NCBI RefSeq assembly: GCF_005543295.1 | Contig: NZ_SRSG01000004.1 | Span: 1 to 50,805, forward strand | Direction of reading: 5' to 3' | Source: Halalkalirubrum salinum | GTDB taxonomy: Archaea; Halobacteriota; Halobacteria; Halobacteriales; Haloferacaceae | Length of the DNA stretch: 50,805 nucleotides | Part shown: positions 1 through 8,446 of the stretch, in pieces | Layout: the number at the start of each line of letters is the position of its first letter | Position numbering within the stretch: position 1 is the stretch's first letter | The notes under the pieces: generated by a model | Databases searched by the model: none | What the model was told of the DNA's origin: nothing | Seen by the model: only the letters and a program-made list of their open reading frames with translations | Made by a program: the position numbers and the translations under genes

Positions 1-105
1 AGACGCTCAAAAGATCCACAAGCAGCGACCAATCCTCCAAGAACGGCTTGCTACCACCATCCAACCGACTGCTGAGGCTTAGCTAAAGACCAATGGGCTT
101 CTACT

Positions 106-2076
106 ATGTTGATTCAATCTCTCTATTTCGCCTCTCTCGCTCAACTACTCCCGATCGAACCGCCCCTCCCGATCGACGTCCTCGTGGTCCTCGCTATCGT
201 CACCGTTACGCTCGTTCTCTTTGTTCTCCAACCGGTTCCCATCGACGCGACGGCGATCGCAGTCATGGTCGCGTTGATCCTCTTAGGATCGTGGACAGGA
301 GTCTCCCCCGAGGAAGGTGTCTCCGGGTTCTCGAATCCGGCGACGCTGACCGTACTGGCGATGTTCATTCTGAGCGAGGGCGTTAGACAGACTGGGGTGA
401 TTCAAATTCTCACTCGCCGAATGGAGTCGTTCGCGGGCGATAGCGAGACTCGCCAGCTTCTGGCGATCGTCGGGCTTGCCGGTCCCCCAGCAGGCTTCGT
501 GAATAATACGCCCATCGTCGCCGTGTTGATCCCCGCGGTGATGAATCTCGCCCGGAAGACGAACACGTCACCATCGAAGCTGCTCATACCGCTCTCGTTT
601 GCCGCGATGCTCGGTGGAACCCTCACCGTTATTGGAACCTCGACAAACCTCCTCGCAAGCGACGTCTGGGCGCAGGTTGGCGGGCCAAACGCCCAGCCGT
701 TCTCGCTTTTCGAGTTCACACAGCTCGGCGTTATCGTCCTGGCTGTCGGCATCGTCTACCTACTCACGATCGGCCGCTATCTCACCCCGGCACGGATTCG
801 AGCCAGCGACTCATCGACCGACGATTTCGGAATGACAAATTACCTGACCGATGTCGTAGTCCTGGCGGATTCACCGCTGATCGGCTCACCGGTTCGAGAG
901 ATCCGCAGTAACGACCTCGACTTGGACGTGTTTCAACTCGTGCGTAACGGGCGGACGATCGTTCAGGGACTCCAACGCGAACAGATCAATGCTGGCGACG
1001 TCCTGTCGGTACGGGCGGATCAGGAGACGCTTATGCAGGTCATCGAGGACGAGAACCTCAAACTCCTCCCCGAGGTGATTGAAGACGCCGAGAGCGGGGA
1101 CGAACCGCTTCCCGCCGGATTTACATCGGAACAGCATTCGTGGAACCCGCCTAGCGAAAGTGCAAGGTCGGATGAGTCGGATACGGACGAAGACGAGGAC
1201 ACAGACGAGGAGATATCAGATGACACAGAGGCCCTCACGGAAATCGTGTTACTGCCACGACGGTGGGCAGGCAAACAGAGTAGCGCCTCGGATTTCGAGC
1301 AGGAGAACGACGTGACTGTGCTGGCGGTTCGACGCGGTAACGAGGTTATCAGGCAGCGACTTCGAGACGTGAGCCTGCAGTCGGGTGACGTTCTCCTGGT
1401 GCAAGCGAACGAGGACAGCGTTGCGCGCCTGCGTGCTGATCGAACTATTATCGTGTCCGGGGAGGGACAGTGGGAGGAATTCGATCGATCGAAGATCCCC
1501 ATCGGCATCGGCATCATCGCTGGTGTCGTGGGGTTGGCCGCGCTGGAGCTTCTGCCCATCGTGGTGAGCGCGTTGACCGGCGTCGTCGCTATGTTTTTCA
1601 CCGGGATTCTTCGGCCGGCGGACGCCTACGACGCCGTTGACTGGGACGTTATCTTCCTCCTCGCAGGTGTTATTCCTCTGGGTATCGCGGTCGAAGCCTC
1701 TGGAACGTCAGACTTGCTTGCGGACGGCATCACAGCTGCCAGCGTACTGCTACCTCCAATTGTTCTTCTCGGTGTGTTTTACCTCGGGACAGCGCTAATC
1801 ACCGAGATCGTAAGCAATGCCGCTAGCGTTGTGTTGATGCTTCCAATCGCAGTTGACGTCGCCACACGCCTCGATGTCAATGCCTTCGCATTCGCGCTTG
1901 CAGTTACCTTCGCCGCCAGCACCCCGTTGCTTACGCCCGTCGGATACCAGACGAACCTGATGGTGTATGGGCCGGGAGGTTACAAGTTCACCGACTTCGC
2001 TCGCGTCGGTGCGCCGCTCCAGCTTATTCTCACAGTGGTTACGACTCTCGGGATCGCGTTCTTTTGGGGGCTGTGA
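106..2076 (+). CDS. SLC13-family permease with two TrkA-C domains
   Basis: This 656-residue membrane protein resembles the SLC13/DASS (CitT/ArsB-like) transporters, which move di- or tricarboxylates, sulfate or related anions, usually with sodium. Residues 1 to about 225 carry hydrophobic segments and the family hallmark FVNNTP near residue 131. Two TrkA-C-like (RCK-C) soluble domains follow, at about 230-310 and 370-455. They are separated by a very acidic linker rich in Asp, Glu and Ser. The second membrane half spans about 470-656 and contains NAASVV and the closing STPLLTPVGYQTN motif. This order (membrane, two RCK-C, membrane) is typical of prokaryotic SLC13 proteins. The substrate cannot be read from sequence. 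The ATG at 106 places the first hydrophobic segment at the N-terminus. The upstream neighbour is outside the window. Confidence 0.9.
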   Translation: MLIQSLYFASLAQLLPIEPPLPIDVLVVLAIVTVTLVLFVLQPVPIDATAIAVMVALILLGSWTGVSPEEGVSGFSNPATLTVLAMFILSEGVRQTGVIQILTRRMESFAGDSETRQLLAIVGLAGPPAGFVNNTPIVAVLIPAVMNLARKTNTSPSKLLIPLSFAAMLGGTLTVIGTSTNLLASDVWAQVGGPNAQPFSLFEFTQLGVIVLAVGIVYLLTIGRYLTPARIRASDSSTDDFGMTNYLTDVVVLADSPLIGSPVREIRSNDLDLDVFQLVRNGRTIVQGLQREQINAGDVLSVRADQETLMQVIEDENLKLLPEVIEDAESGDEPLPAGFTSEQHSWNPPSESARSDESDTDEDEDTDEEISDDTEALTEIVLLPRRWAGKQSSASDFEQENDVTVLAVRRGNEVIRQRLRDVSLQSGDVLLVQANEDSVARLRADRTIIVSGEGQWEEFDRSKIPIGIGIIAGVVGLAALELLPIVVSALTGVVAMFFTGILRPADAYDAVDWDVIFLLAGVIPLGIAVEASGTSDLLADGITAASVLLPPIVLLGVFYLGTALITEIVSNAASVVLMLPIAVDVATRLDVNAFAFALAVTFAASTPLLTPVGYQTNLMVYGPGGYKFTDFARVGAPLQLILTVVTTLGIAFFWGL

Positions 2077-2398
2077 ACCCAACACGAATTGGTGTGGCAC
2101 AATGTTGCGTCCAAGCCCCTACGCGGCTAAACGTTCGCGGATTAGACACTGATGGGGGTACCTCGTCGAGTGCAGATCGGCCGACTGTCCGAGAACTCAA
2201 TGGACCCGACGATCATCCGAAATCGAGGACAAGAGGATGGCGGAAGAGAAGACGGATGACTGTACTCCGCTCAAGGATGCGACGGACAATATACGACGAG
2301 AACTTATTTTGTGGGTGTCCGACGCGGAATATCAGCGATTTTATTTATAATATGCTGTTGACATTTAGAGATGAGAGTGATGCTCGAAATCGACCTCG
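2077..2398. other. Intergenic stretch without a convincing gene
   Basis: These 322 bases lie between the permease and the convergent DUF4260 gene. One open frame on the plus strand spans most of it, but its translation is rich in Arg and Cys and lacks the acidic composition of the neighbours, so I do not call it. The distal part (about 2300-2360) is AT-rich with a TATA-like run at 2339-2353, with no gene start behind it. Confidence 0.5.
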
Positions 2399-2806
2399 TT
2401 AGTCGTTTCCAACGGGGATAGAATCTTCGCGGCTGCGGACCGTTTCACTGTGGCTGACTTCGGGGCTGAGATGGGTATGTTTGAACCCGGTTGGGAATTT
2501 TAATCCGTACCCAACAGCGCGGTCCATCCCAATGTGGGCGATCCAGACGAGCGCGACCCAGGTGATCGGAGCCATCCCCGCCCAGAAACCAATTGCCCCG
2601 AGTGCGATCGGCACAACGGTGGTGTGGAATGCATTGTACAGACGGCTCCCCGTGTGCGGCCCAGCGAGGTAGCCGAGCATGGAGATGTCTGGGGCAAGGG
2701 CAAGCACCACGAACAGCCACACCGGTGCACCGAGCCCAAAGTACGCTGCGGTCGCCGCACCGAACAACGCAATACCCTCAAAACGAAGCATGGTTTTCGG
2801 ATCCAT
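2399..2806 (-). CDS. DUF4260-family membrane protein
   Basis: This 135-residue protein has about four hydrophobic segments. It carries motifs of the DUF4260 family: PDISMLGYLAGP in the first half, and WIAHIGMDRAVGYGLKFP followed by FKHTHL near the C-terminus. The conserved His and Asp residues in these motifs suggest a family-specific role in the membrane, but none is established. An AT-rich TATA-like element lies about 28-34 bases upstream of the ATG, which supports this start. Two 16-base direct repeats lie further upstream. It is transcribed alone; the next minus-strand gene upstream starts at 3416, with about 170 bases between. Confidence 0.82.
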   Translation of the reverse strand: MDPKTMLRFEGIALFGAATAAYFGLGAPVWLFVVLALAPDISMLGYLAGPHTGSRLYNAFHTTVVPIALGAIGFWAGMAPITWVALVWIAHIGMDRAVGYGLKFPTGFKHTHLSPEVSHSETVRSREDSIPVGND

Positions 2807-2830
2807 ACAGATGGAATGCTGACAGAGTAT

Positions 2831-2842
2831 ATTAATAAGATA
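2831..2842 (-). promoter_or_regulatory. TATA-like element of the DUF4260 gene
   Basis: Read on the minus strand, the AT-rich run TTATTAATATA sits about 25-35 bases before the ATG at 2806. That is the spacing expected for a leaderless or near-leaderless haloarchaeal transcript. Confidence 0.5.
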
Positions 2843-2859
2843 TGAAATATGTTATCACA

Positions 2860-2898
2860 GGTATACTAACCGCGAGTTCACTGGTACACTAACCGCGA
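2860..2898. repeat. Two 16-bp direct repeats upstream of the DUF4260 gene
   Basis: GGTATACTAACCGCGA at 2860-2875 recurs as GGTACACTAACCGCGA at 2883-2898, with one mismatch and 23 bases between starts (about two helical turns). Both lie just upstream of the TATA-like element of the minus-strand gene starting at 2806. The phased spacing suggests a pair of binding sites for an activator. The protein that binds is unknown. Confidence 0.6.
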
Positions 2899-2975
2899 TC
2901 CGGAAAGAATAGCCCCCCGTAGGGGCAACTCGAGCGGCGCTCGGTCTCATCGCCCAGAAGCCGTTTCATCGGATC

Positions 2976-3416
2976 TCATTGAACCGATGCGGCAGGTGGG
3001 TCTTGACGCGTCCAGTCTCGCCGGTAGACGAGGTAGCCAACGAGGGCACCTGACACGATCCCGACAGGGAATCCAGCTAACAGGATCGCTGAGGCGAGTC
3101 CCATCGCCTGCGCTGAGAGGATGGCGACAGCGACCCCACCACCAGCAAGGAAGCCGAAGAGTGCCGCCACCGTCGTCCATAACCGGCGTACTGTCTCCTG
3201 TGATGCGGTTCCAGTGTTTCGCCGTTCCTCCCAATAGGTGATTCCCAGATACGTGAGTGGAATGAACGCGATACCTGCTACGAGTCCAATGGGCAATCCG
3301 AGCATCAGCGATGGCCAGATGTAGGGGTCGAGCAGTTCTGTCACAGCGACTCCGACTGCCACGAATCCGAGGAGGCCGGCGAACAGGCTAACGAACGTTT
3401 TCATATATTTGTTCAT
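2976..3416 (-). CDS. Small four-segment membrane protein, unknown function
   Basis: This 146-residue protein has four hydrophobic segments, arranged as two pairs. Each pair contains a small-residue-rich helix (LMLGLPIGLVAGIAF and ILLAGFPVGIVSGALV), so the protein looks like an internal duplication joined by a charged loop with Glu-Glu-Arg-Arg near residue 64. I do not recognise the family. The ATG at 3416 or the one four codons later could be the start. An AT-rich run follows upstream (about 3419-3450). Function unknown. Confidence 0.65.
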   Translation of the reverse strand: MNKYMKTFVSLFAGLLGFVAVGVAVTELLDPYIWPSLMLGLPIGLVAGIAFIPLTYLGITYWEERRNTGTASQETVRRLWTTVAALFGFLAGGGVAVAILSAQAMGLASAILLAGFPVGIVSGALVGYLVYRRDWTRQDPPAASVQ

Positions 3417-3619
3417 ACTGATATATTACCTCAAGAGAGCATTATTTCTCCGATGATTCTCGTTTTTTGAGACGCAGCATTCGGCACAACTGTCGATCGA
3501 AGGTCCGTGGAACCGGTCAAGAGGCCTTCGCCGAAATAGACCTCCCGTCCCATCGAGCCCCTGGCTCTGCCCTGTGCTGAATTCGATGGCCATAACACGA
3601 TCGCCGTTGAGTACTATAT

Positions 3620-4384
3620 GTGAGCGAGCAAGCTACGAGCCGCGTCGATATGCACGTGAAGGTCCTCTCGACGGCGGTCGTCGATCGCGCGAAAGCTCGT
3701 GGGATCGACGCTCTCGTCTACGCGCCGCACTTCGTTCGGCTTCCAGAGATCCGATCGCGGGCAGAACGGTACAGCGACGACGAACTGCTCGTCGTTCCCG
3801 CTCGAGAAATATTCACGGGAGACTGGCAGAACCGTCACCACATATTGGCGGTCGGGCTTTCAGACCCAATCCCGGATTTCATTACCCTCGAGGGCGCCTT
3901 CGCGGAGCTTGAACGGCAAGACGCTGCCGTCCTCGCTCCGCATCCTGAGTTCATGAATGTCAGCCTGGACCGTCCTGAAATCACGGCTCACGCCGATCGC
4001 ATCGACGCGATCGAAACGTACAACGCGAAGCTGTTTCCACACCAGAACCGCCGTGGCCAGCGGATCGCCAGTGACCTCGACGACCCCGGCTACGGATCGT
4101 CGTACGCACATCTACAGCGAACTATTGGGGAGGCATGGACCGCGTTCGACACAGAGATCGACTCGCATGCGGCGCTCGTCGATGCCCTCAAATCGGGTGT
4201 CGATCGACGAGCAATCCACCGAACTGGCGCGTCTCATCGTGTTCAGGCTGCGATCGAGTTTGCGCATCTCGGCTTCGAAAACTCGTGGGGAAAGATCGAC
4301 CGACTGCTGTTGTCGGGAACAGAACCCACGCATCCCCGAAATTTGCTTTATGACAGCCGCTTCGATGACGTATCCGTCTACTAA
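3620..4384 (+). CDS. PHP-domain phosphoesterase-like protein
   Basis: This 254-residue protein has the layout of haloarchaeal PHP-associated proteins. The metal-site region is unusual: RVDMHVKVLS (residues 8-17) stands where most PHP proteins have D-x-H-x-H. Later positions keep plausible ligands, including VLAPHPE near residue 107 and a Glu-rich segment with IDAIETYN. PHP domains use two or three metal ions to hydrolyse phosphoesters; the substrate here is unknown. The start is a GTG at 3620, directly after ACTATAT, chosen because it precedes the conserved motif by seven residues. The stop overlaps that of the convergent S9 peptidase by four bases, so both genes share a termination region. 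Confidence 0.75.
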   Translation: MSEQATSRVDMHVKVLSTAVVDRAKARGIDALVYAPHFVRLPEIRSRAERYSDDELLVVPAREIFTGDWQNRHHILAVGLSDPIPDFITLEGAFAELERQDAAVLAPHPEFMNVSLDRPEITAHADRIDAIETYNAKLFPHQNRRGQRIASDLDDPGYGSSYAHLQRTIGEAWTAFDTEIDSHAALVDALKSGVDRRAIHRTGASHRVQAAIEFAHLGFENSWGKIDRLLLSGTEPTHPRNLLYDSRFDDVSVY

Positions 4385-6273
4385 TTGCTTGTTTGGTCGG
4401 TTGATCCGTTTGCGAGCCGCCGCGTGAGGAATTCATCGAGCAGCCGAAACATCCTGAGCTTCTGGTCTTGATCGGTCGAGGCATGACCTTCTTCGCCGAG
4501 TTCCTCGTACTCAACAGTCCCGCCGGAGCCGAACTCGTAGTCGAGTTCTTCGAGCCGATCGCGGAACAGCTGTGCTTGCGACACCGGCACGCGGCGATCG
4601 TTCACGCCGTGAATCATCAACAGCGGTGCGTCGAGATTTTTCGCATGCGTCAGCGGGCTTCGATCGCGATACAGCGCCGGGTTCTCTTCGGGCGTTCCGA
4701 GGTACTTCATCATCAACTCTGTCCGGAAGTGTGGCATCGTCGTCTCGTACATCTCCTCGAGATCGGTGAGTCCGATCCACGCGACACCAGCGTCGTAGAG
4801 TGAGGGATACTGTACTAGTTGCCAGTACGCAGAGTAGCCGCCGTAGGAACCGCCGAAGACGGCGACGCGATCGTCGTCGAGCCACTCGTTCGTTTCAAGC
4901 GCGTGTTCGGCGGCGACAACCACGTCACCCTGTTCGGCCCCACCCCAGTCGTCGATCAGTGCCTCAACGAACGCTCGGCCACGTCCAGTCGAGCCACGAT
5001 AGTTCACCTGTAGTACCGAGTACCCACGCGCACAGAGCACCTGCGTGTAGAGGTTGAACGCCTTCGAACTCCGCGCACGTGGTCCGCCGTGTGGATTGAT
5101 GATGAGCGGCGAGGGACGTTCGCCGGAGTCGTACAACAGCGCGCCGATCGATAGCTCTTCAGCTGGCTCGTGGTCGATCGCCGCAGCGGGGGTCTCCGGG
5201 ACGCCGTCCGAATCGACCGTGAAGTATGTCGCGTCGGCGAAGTCTTCCGGCTCGAACGGACCGTACTCCGCTTCGAGCAGCACCTCGTACTCGTCTGTTT
5301 CGAGATCGTAGGCCAGTAGCTCAGGCCGGCGCGTCGGCGTTGTGTGCTGAAACACGACCCGGCCATCGGCTGTGAGCGGCTCATCAGCGCTGGCTACGAA
5401 CGACGCGACGCCATCAGGAACGTCCAGCTCGCGGCCAGCCCCCGAGTTTAGGTCCCACACGACTGGCAGCGTCATCGCGTCGCGGCTTCGAACCCCGAGG
5501 ACGCGATCGCCATCTGGGAGAAACGCTACCGGGGATTCGTCGTACTCCGTCTCGGCGTACCACGTGACTGCATCTTCGTCAAAATCGTAGACGCCGATCC
5601 GTCCGAGATCCTCGGAGTTGTCCCCGACGAGCAACCGCGAGCCGCTCGCGTCCCACTCGATGGGCGTTGCTTCTGCGCCGACCGCTCCGATCTCGAGGTT
5701 TCGGGGATTCGATCCGTCGATATCGGCAACGTACACGTCGCGATTATCGTAGTCGTCGGTCTCGTTCGTTGCGTACGCAATTCGTTCCTCATCTGGGGAG
5801 AGGTGCGAGGTCCAGACGGCTCGATCGTACTCGGTCAGCTTCGTGACGGCCCCGGTGTCGAAGTCGTACCGATAGACGTTCATTTGGCCGTCGCGGCTCG
5901 AGCCAAAGAGCAGGTGGGATTCGCCGACGTCGTGGATCGACGCTTGGCCGTCCATTTCGACGAGTTGCTCGACAGTGCCGTCCGCATCGAGGGCGTGAAT
6001 ATCGTTTTGTTCGTTGCCAGCGTCGTCGTTATGAAACAGAACACGGTCGCCGTCAGCGTCCCAGCGAAGATACCACCGGGCATTTCGCGGCACCTCGCCG
6101 TCCGATCGCTGGGCGAGTTTCCCGGTCTCGGTGTCGAGGACGTAAACCTCGTTCCGGCCAGAGATGTCGTAGTAGAGCGCGATTCGATCCCCGCCTGGAG
6201 AGAGCACCGGATGGGCCATGGTCGGGAGCTGTGCGAGTTCAGAGAGCACGTCGATATCCGCCGATTCTGCCAT
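4381..6273 (-). CDS. S9-family prolyl oligopeptidase-like serine peptidase
   Basis: This 630-residue protein has an N-terminal beta-propeller (about residues 1-370) built of repeated D-x-D and SPDE-type blades. A C-terminal alpha/beta hydrolase domain follows. The catalytic triad is visible: Ser476 in GGSYGG, Asp559 in HGVNDRRVP, and His597 in GEEGHAS. The oxyanion region INPHGGPR is present. The family cleaves short peptides, often after proline or as acylaminoacyl-peptidases, in the cytoplasm; no signal peptide is seen. I chose the ATG at 6273 (MAESADIDVL) rather than a start 15 codons earlier, because the extension is arginine-rich and unlike a haloarchaeal N-terminus. It is convergent with the PHP gene, with a 4-base overlap of stops. 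Confidence 0.88.
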   Translation of the reverse strand: MAESADIDVLSELAQLPTMAHPVLSPGGDRIALYYDISGRNEVYVLDTETGKLAQRSDGEVPRNARWYLRWDADGDRVLFHNDDAGNEQNDIHALDADGTVEQLVEMDGQASIHDVGESHLLFGSSRDGQMNVYRYDFDTGAVTKLTEYDRAVWTSHLSPDEERIAYATNETDDYDNRDVYVADIDGSNPRNLEIGAVGAEATPIEWDASGSRLLVGDNSEDLGRIGVYDFDEDAVTWYAETEYDESPVAFLPDGDRVLGVRSRDAMTLPVVWDLNSGAGRELDVPDGVASFVASADEPLTADGRVVFQHTTPTRRPELLAYDLETDEYEVLLEAEYGPFEPEDFADATYFTVDSDGVPETPAAAIDHEPAEELSIGALLYDSGERPSPLIINPHGGPRARSSKAFNLYTQVLCARGYSVLQVNYRGSTGRGRAFVEALIDDWGGAEQGDVVVAAEHALETNEWLDDDRVAVFGGSYGGYSAYWQLVQYPSLYDAGVAWIGLTDLEEMYETTMPHFRTELMMKYLGTPEENPALYRDRSPLTHAKNLDAPLLMIHGVNDRRVPVSQAQLFRDRLEELDYEFGSGGTVEYEELGEEGHASTDQDQKLRMFRLLDEFLTRRLANGSTDQTSN

Positions 6274-6327
6274 ACCACCGATTGGTCGGGTTCGTACAAA
6301 AACGTGGGTGGAGACCACAGACCGCCG

Positions 6328-6420
6328 GTGTTCAGACAGTTGTTGACCCAGACAGTCGGTGCTCAGAAACTTCTTGGCTCAGACAGCCGGCCCTCAGATA
6401 GTTGTTAGCTCAGCCAAGCA
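6328..6420. repeat. Three 31-bp imperfect tandem repeats
   Basis: Three units (6328-6358, 6359-6389, 6390-6420) share the pattern G-t/c-G/C-Y-TCAGA-N-A-N-TT-N-TT followed by CAGACAG or its remnant. They lie between the start of the S9 peptidase gene and the stop of the PsiE-like gene, both on the minus strand, so they are upstream of the peptidase. They are not a CRISPR array because there are no spacers. They may be a decayed tandem duplication or a cluster of binding sites. Confidence 0.6.
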
Positions 6421-6423
6421 GCA

Positions 6424-6909
6424 CTACACTTCTCCGGACGACGATCGGTTGCCCGGTCTTTCGATCCGTTTGACCGCGGCGTACACGAGCACAAGCGCGA
6501 GGAGCAACACACCGGAGGCGGCGGCGATCGAAAGCGCCTCTTGGCCGGTGGCGAAGCTCTCAGCGCGGAATCCGATCACGTCCCGCGCGACGGCAATGAT
6601 CGCCGTGCTGACGACGATCTCGAGTACCGGTTCGTCATTGGCGTACGCGATCAGGGTACGGTGCACTTCGATAATAATCAACAGTAACAACACAGTATCG
6701 AGGAGTTCAATCACCGCGTTCGGGTCGGTAAACAGCCCACTAGAGAGCAGTTCGTACAGCCCAAGAATCATATCGAACAGGCCGATCACAAACAGCACGA
6801 TGGTAAAGTAGGCTGCCCCGAGGACGAGCCACCGCATCACGCGGTACGACAACCGTCCGAGACCCGACTGGGTGATAGACACACACAATAATATGTGCTC
6901 GACATACAT
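6424..6909 (-). CDS. PsiE-like (phosphate-starvation-inducible family) membrane protein
   Basis: This 161-residue protein has four hydrophobic segments. The order matches the PsiE family: a first pair of helices, a hydrophobic stretch with LLLLIIIEVHRTL, the segment ISTAIIAVARDVI-like (here VVSTAIIAVARDVI), and a last helix before a basic end. The biochemical role of PsiE proteins is not known; the E. coli founder is induced by phosphate starvation. The start is uncertain. The ATG at 6909 lies inside a 12-base palindrome, while GTG at 6882 and ATG at 6837 are also in frame and the last would still leave TM1 intact. Confidence 0.72.
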   Translation of the reverse strand: MYVEHILLCVSITQSGLGRLSYRVMRWLVLGAAYFTIVLFVIGLFDMILGLYELLSSGLFTDPNAVIELLDTVLLLLIIIEVHRTLIAYANDEPVLEIVVSTAIIAVARDVIGFRAESFATGQEALSIAAASGVLLLALVLVYAAVKRIERPGNRSSSGEV

Positions 6910-6915
6910 ATGTAT
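6904..6915. promoter_or_regulatory. 12-bp perfect palindrome over the PsiE-like gene start
   Basis: ATACATATGTAT is a perfect palindrome that covers the ATG chosen for the PsiE-like gene. It could be an operator, or it could mean the real start is further inside the gene. The AT-rich run nearby (6888-6893, ATATTATT on the coding strand) could be a TATA element for the later start. Confidence 0.35.
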
Positions 6916-6949
6916 AGGCCCTCGTGTTGAGAAAAACGAAGTCGACGCG

Positions 6950-7684
6950 CTATCGTGCTGTTATTTCGCGTTCGATCTGTCGTTTTGATTCGGTGATCGA
7001 TCGCGCACGATCGGCGATCGCAGTCAGCGCCGGATACGTCGGATCGGCGTACAAATACGTTTGTATGCTGGGGATGTCAGTGTTCATCCCGTGGTTGATC
7101 TGTTCGATCTCGGCTTGTCGGTCTGCAGCAAGTTCGTCGAGCACTGAACACGCATCGATACTGTATCGATGCAGTGCAACCAACCCGCCGAAGGACTCTC
7201 CGGAGACGTGACCGTCCAGCGGATCTTCGATCGCTTCGATCTCCCGGCCAATGTGTCGAATCGATTGATACTCACGCTTGAGGCGATCGCGGAACTCCAC
7301 TCGCTCTTTGCGGCACCGTCTGGCACCCGAAAGCACCATGTTCTTTAGTTCCGGAGAGAGGACGGGAGCGCTCGACAGCGCGGCAAAGAGCTCGGAGCTG
7401 AACTCCGCGGCAAAATGTGTTCGGAACGACTCGCCGTAGTCAGCTTCGAAATGCGGGACTGCCATCACGGTTTCTGCGTACGCCGATCGAACCGCTGACA
7501 GGCTTTCCTGTTGATTTGACGATCCCATGACCGTTCCTTGATGAGTCGCACAGGGACCTGACGCGGTGGGCGTGTCGACTCGATCGATCCGACGGATAAA
7601 CGAGCGAAACGCTGCCGCCTCATCGTCGATTCGCCGGCGCTCGGTCCGGACGATCTCACAGGCCGATCGCAAGCGGGGATCCAT
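6950..7684 (-). CDS. Haloarchaeal hypothetical protein (possibly DUF7260-like)
   Basis: This is a 244-residue soluble protein without signal peptide or membrane segment. It is rich in charged residues and predicted helices, with many Arg/Glu pairs (RTERRRIDDE near residue 14, RKERVEFRDRLKREY near 144), so coiled-coil helices are likely. The overall look recalls the DUF7260 group of halobacterial proteins, but I am not certain. No catalytic motif is visible. An AT-rich TATTTTATTTTTGCC-like region about 25 bases upstream of the ATG at 7684 (on the coding strand) fits a leaderless promoter. Codon usage, with many CGATCG, matches the chromosome. Function unknown. Confidence 0.65.
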   Translation of the reverse strand: MDPRLRSACEIVRTERRRIDDEAAAFRSFIRRIDRVDTPTASGPCATHQGTVMGSSNQQESLSAVRSAYAETVMAVPHFEADYGESFRTHFAAEFSSELFAALSSAPVLSPELKNMVLSGARRCRKERVEFRDRLKREYQSIRHIGREIEAIEDPLDGHVSGESFGGLVALHRYSIDACSVLDELAADRQAEIEQINHGMNTDIPSIQTYLYADPTYPALTAIADRARSITESKRQIEREITAR

Positions 7685-7942
7685 CGTTTGGTTCTCATCG
7701 CTGGCAAAAATAAAATTATCGGATATATTATATTTATGTGACTATGGGCATTGGGAGCGCTATATATTGGACAGAAGCACACGATTGTCGCCCACCACTA
7801 CTGCACGTACACCGCCCATACAATACAAAACAGCAGTAGTGCGCGCTGGGAGTGTGAAAGCACTATTTAAAAATCATATACTCTTAAGCCGGTATTGTTT
7901 AGCAATAAGGTCGTAATATGGGCATAGATAGGGTTTCCCGAA
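7685..7942. other. AT-rich divergent intergenic region
   Basis: The region between the divergent 6950-7684 gene and the EamA gene holds TATA-like runs near 7707-7740 and 7861-7885. It also holds a 9-base inverted repeat (CACTACTGC at 7796-7804 and GCAGTAGTG at 7833-7841) with a 28-base loop. No gene is apparent. Confidence 0.45.
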
Positions 7943-7975
7943 ATAAATTCGGCTGTTTTCTTTGGGTCAATTACA

Positions 7976-8353
7976 ATGGTAACGTGGGGAATTTGGGTGG
8001 TCTTGGGCAACGCTGCCTCAGAGTCCATTGACCCAAGGACGGCCGCTGCGATCTCCTACCTCGTCGCGGCGCCCTTTGCACTTGGATTGATCCTGTTTTC
8101 AGACGCATCGCTGTCAATTACTGTCAGAGGTGGCTTGCTCGCTGGCGCGGCTGGATTGTTCACTGGGATCGGCCTTATTTCGATGTACGTCGGCCTCTCT
8201 GGCGGATCGACGACGATCGTCTCCACGATTGGTGCGATGTACTTCGTCGTTGCAGCCATCATTGGTATGGTCGTCCTCGGAGACGAGGTTACACTAACGA
8301 GGCTTACTGGGATATCATTCGCCGTTATTGGGGTCGTTCTGGTCACCCAATAG
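7976..8353 (+). CDS. Half-size EamA-type (DMT superfamily) membrane protein, 5' end unresolved
   Basis: The 125 residues from the first ATG contain one EamA unit. Motifs are TWGIWVVLG at the start, an internal YVGLSGGSTTIVSTI stretch, and a last helix ending in GVVLVTQ. Single-EamA proteins are thought to work as dimers in transport of small metabolites. The ATG at 7976 falls in the middle of the first membrane helix. The same frame stays open back to 7928, and the codons from ATA at 7943 (ATA-AAT-TCG-GCT) would encode the missing half, reading INSAVFFGSITMVTWG. No ATG, GTG or TTG is available there. The true start may be an unusual codon, or the gene may have lost its start. TAATAT at 7914-7919 lies about 25 bases before 7943. 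Confidence 0.7.
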   Translation: MVTWGIWVVLGNAASESIDPRTAAAISYLVAAPFALGLILFSDASLSITVRGGLLAGAAGLFTGIGLISMYVGLSGGSTTIVSTIGAMYFVVAAIIGMVVLGDEVTLTRLTGISFAVIGVVLVTQ

Positions 8354-8446
8354 TGAAATTGAGCACCTATCTCATCGTCTACAAAGGTGAGCGATCGGAT
8401 TCGCACACTCGGTACGGATAAAAACAGGCAACCCAACAGGCCACTT

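Noticed and set aside
2064-2402. 112-codon plus-strand frame after the SLC13 permease
   Set aside because: Its product is basic and Cys-rich, unlike haloarchaeal proteins, and it starts within the permease end.
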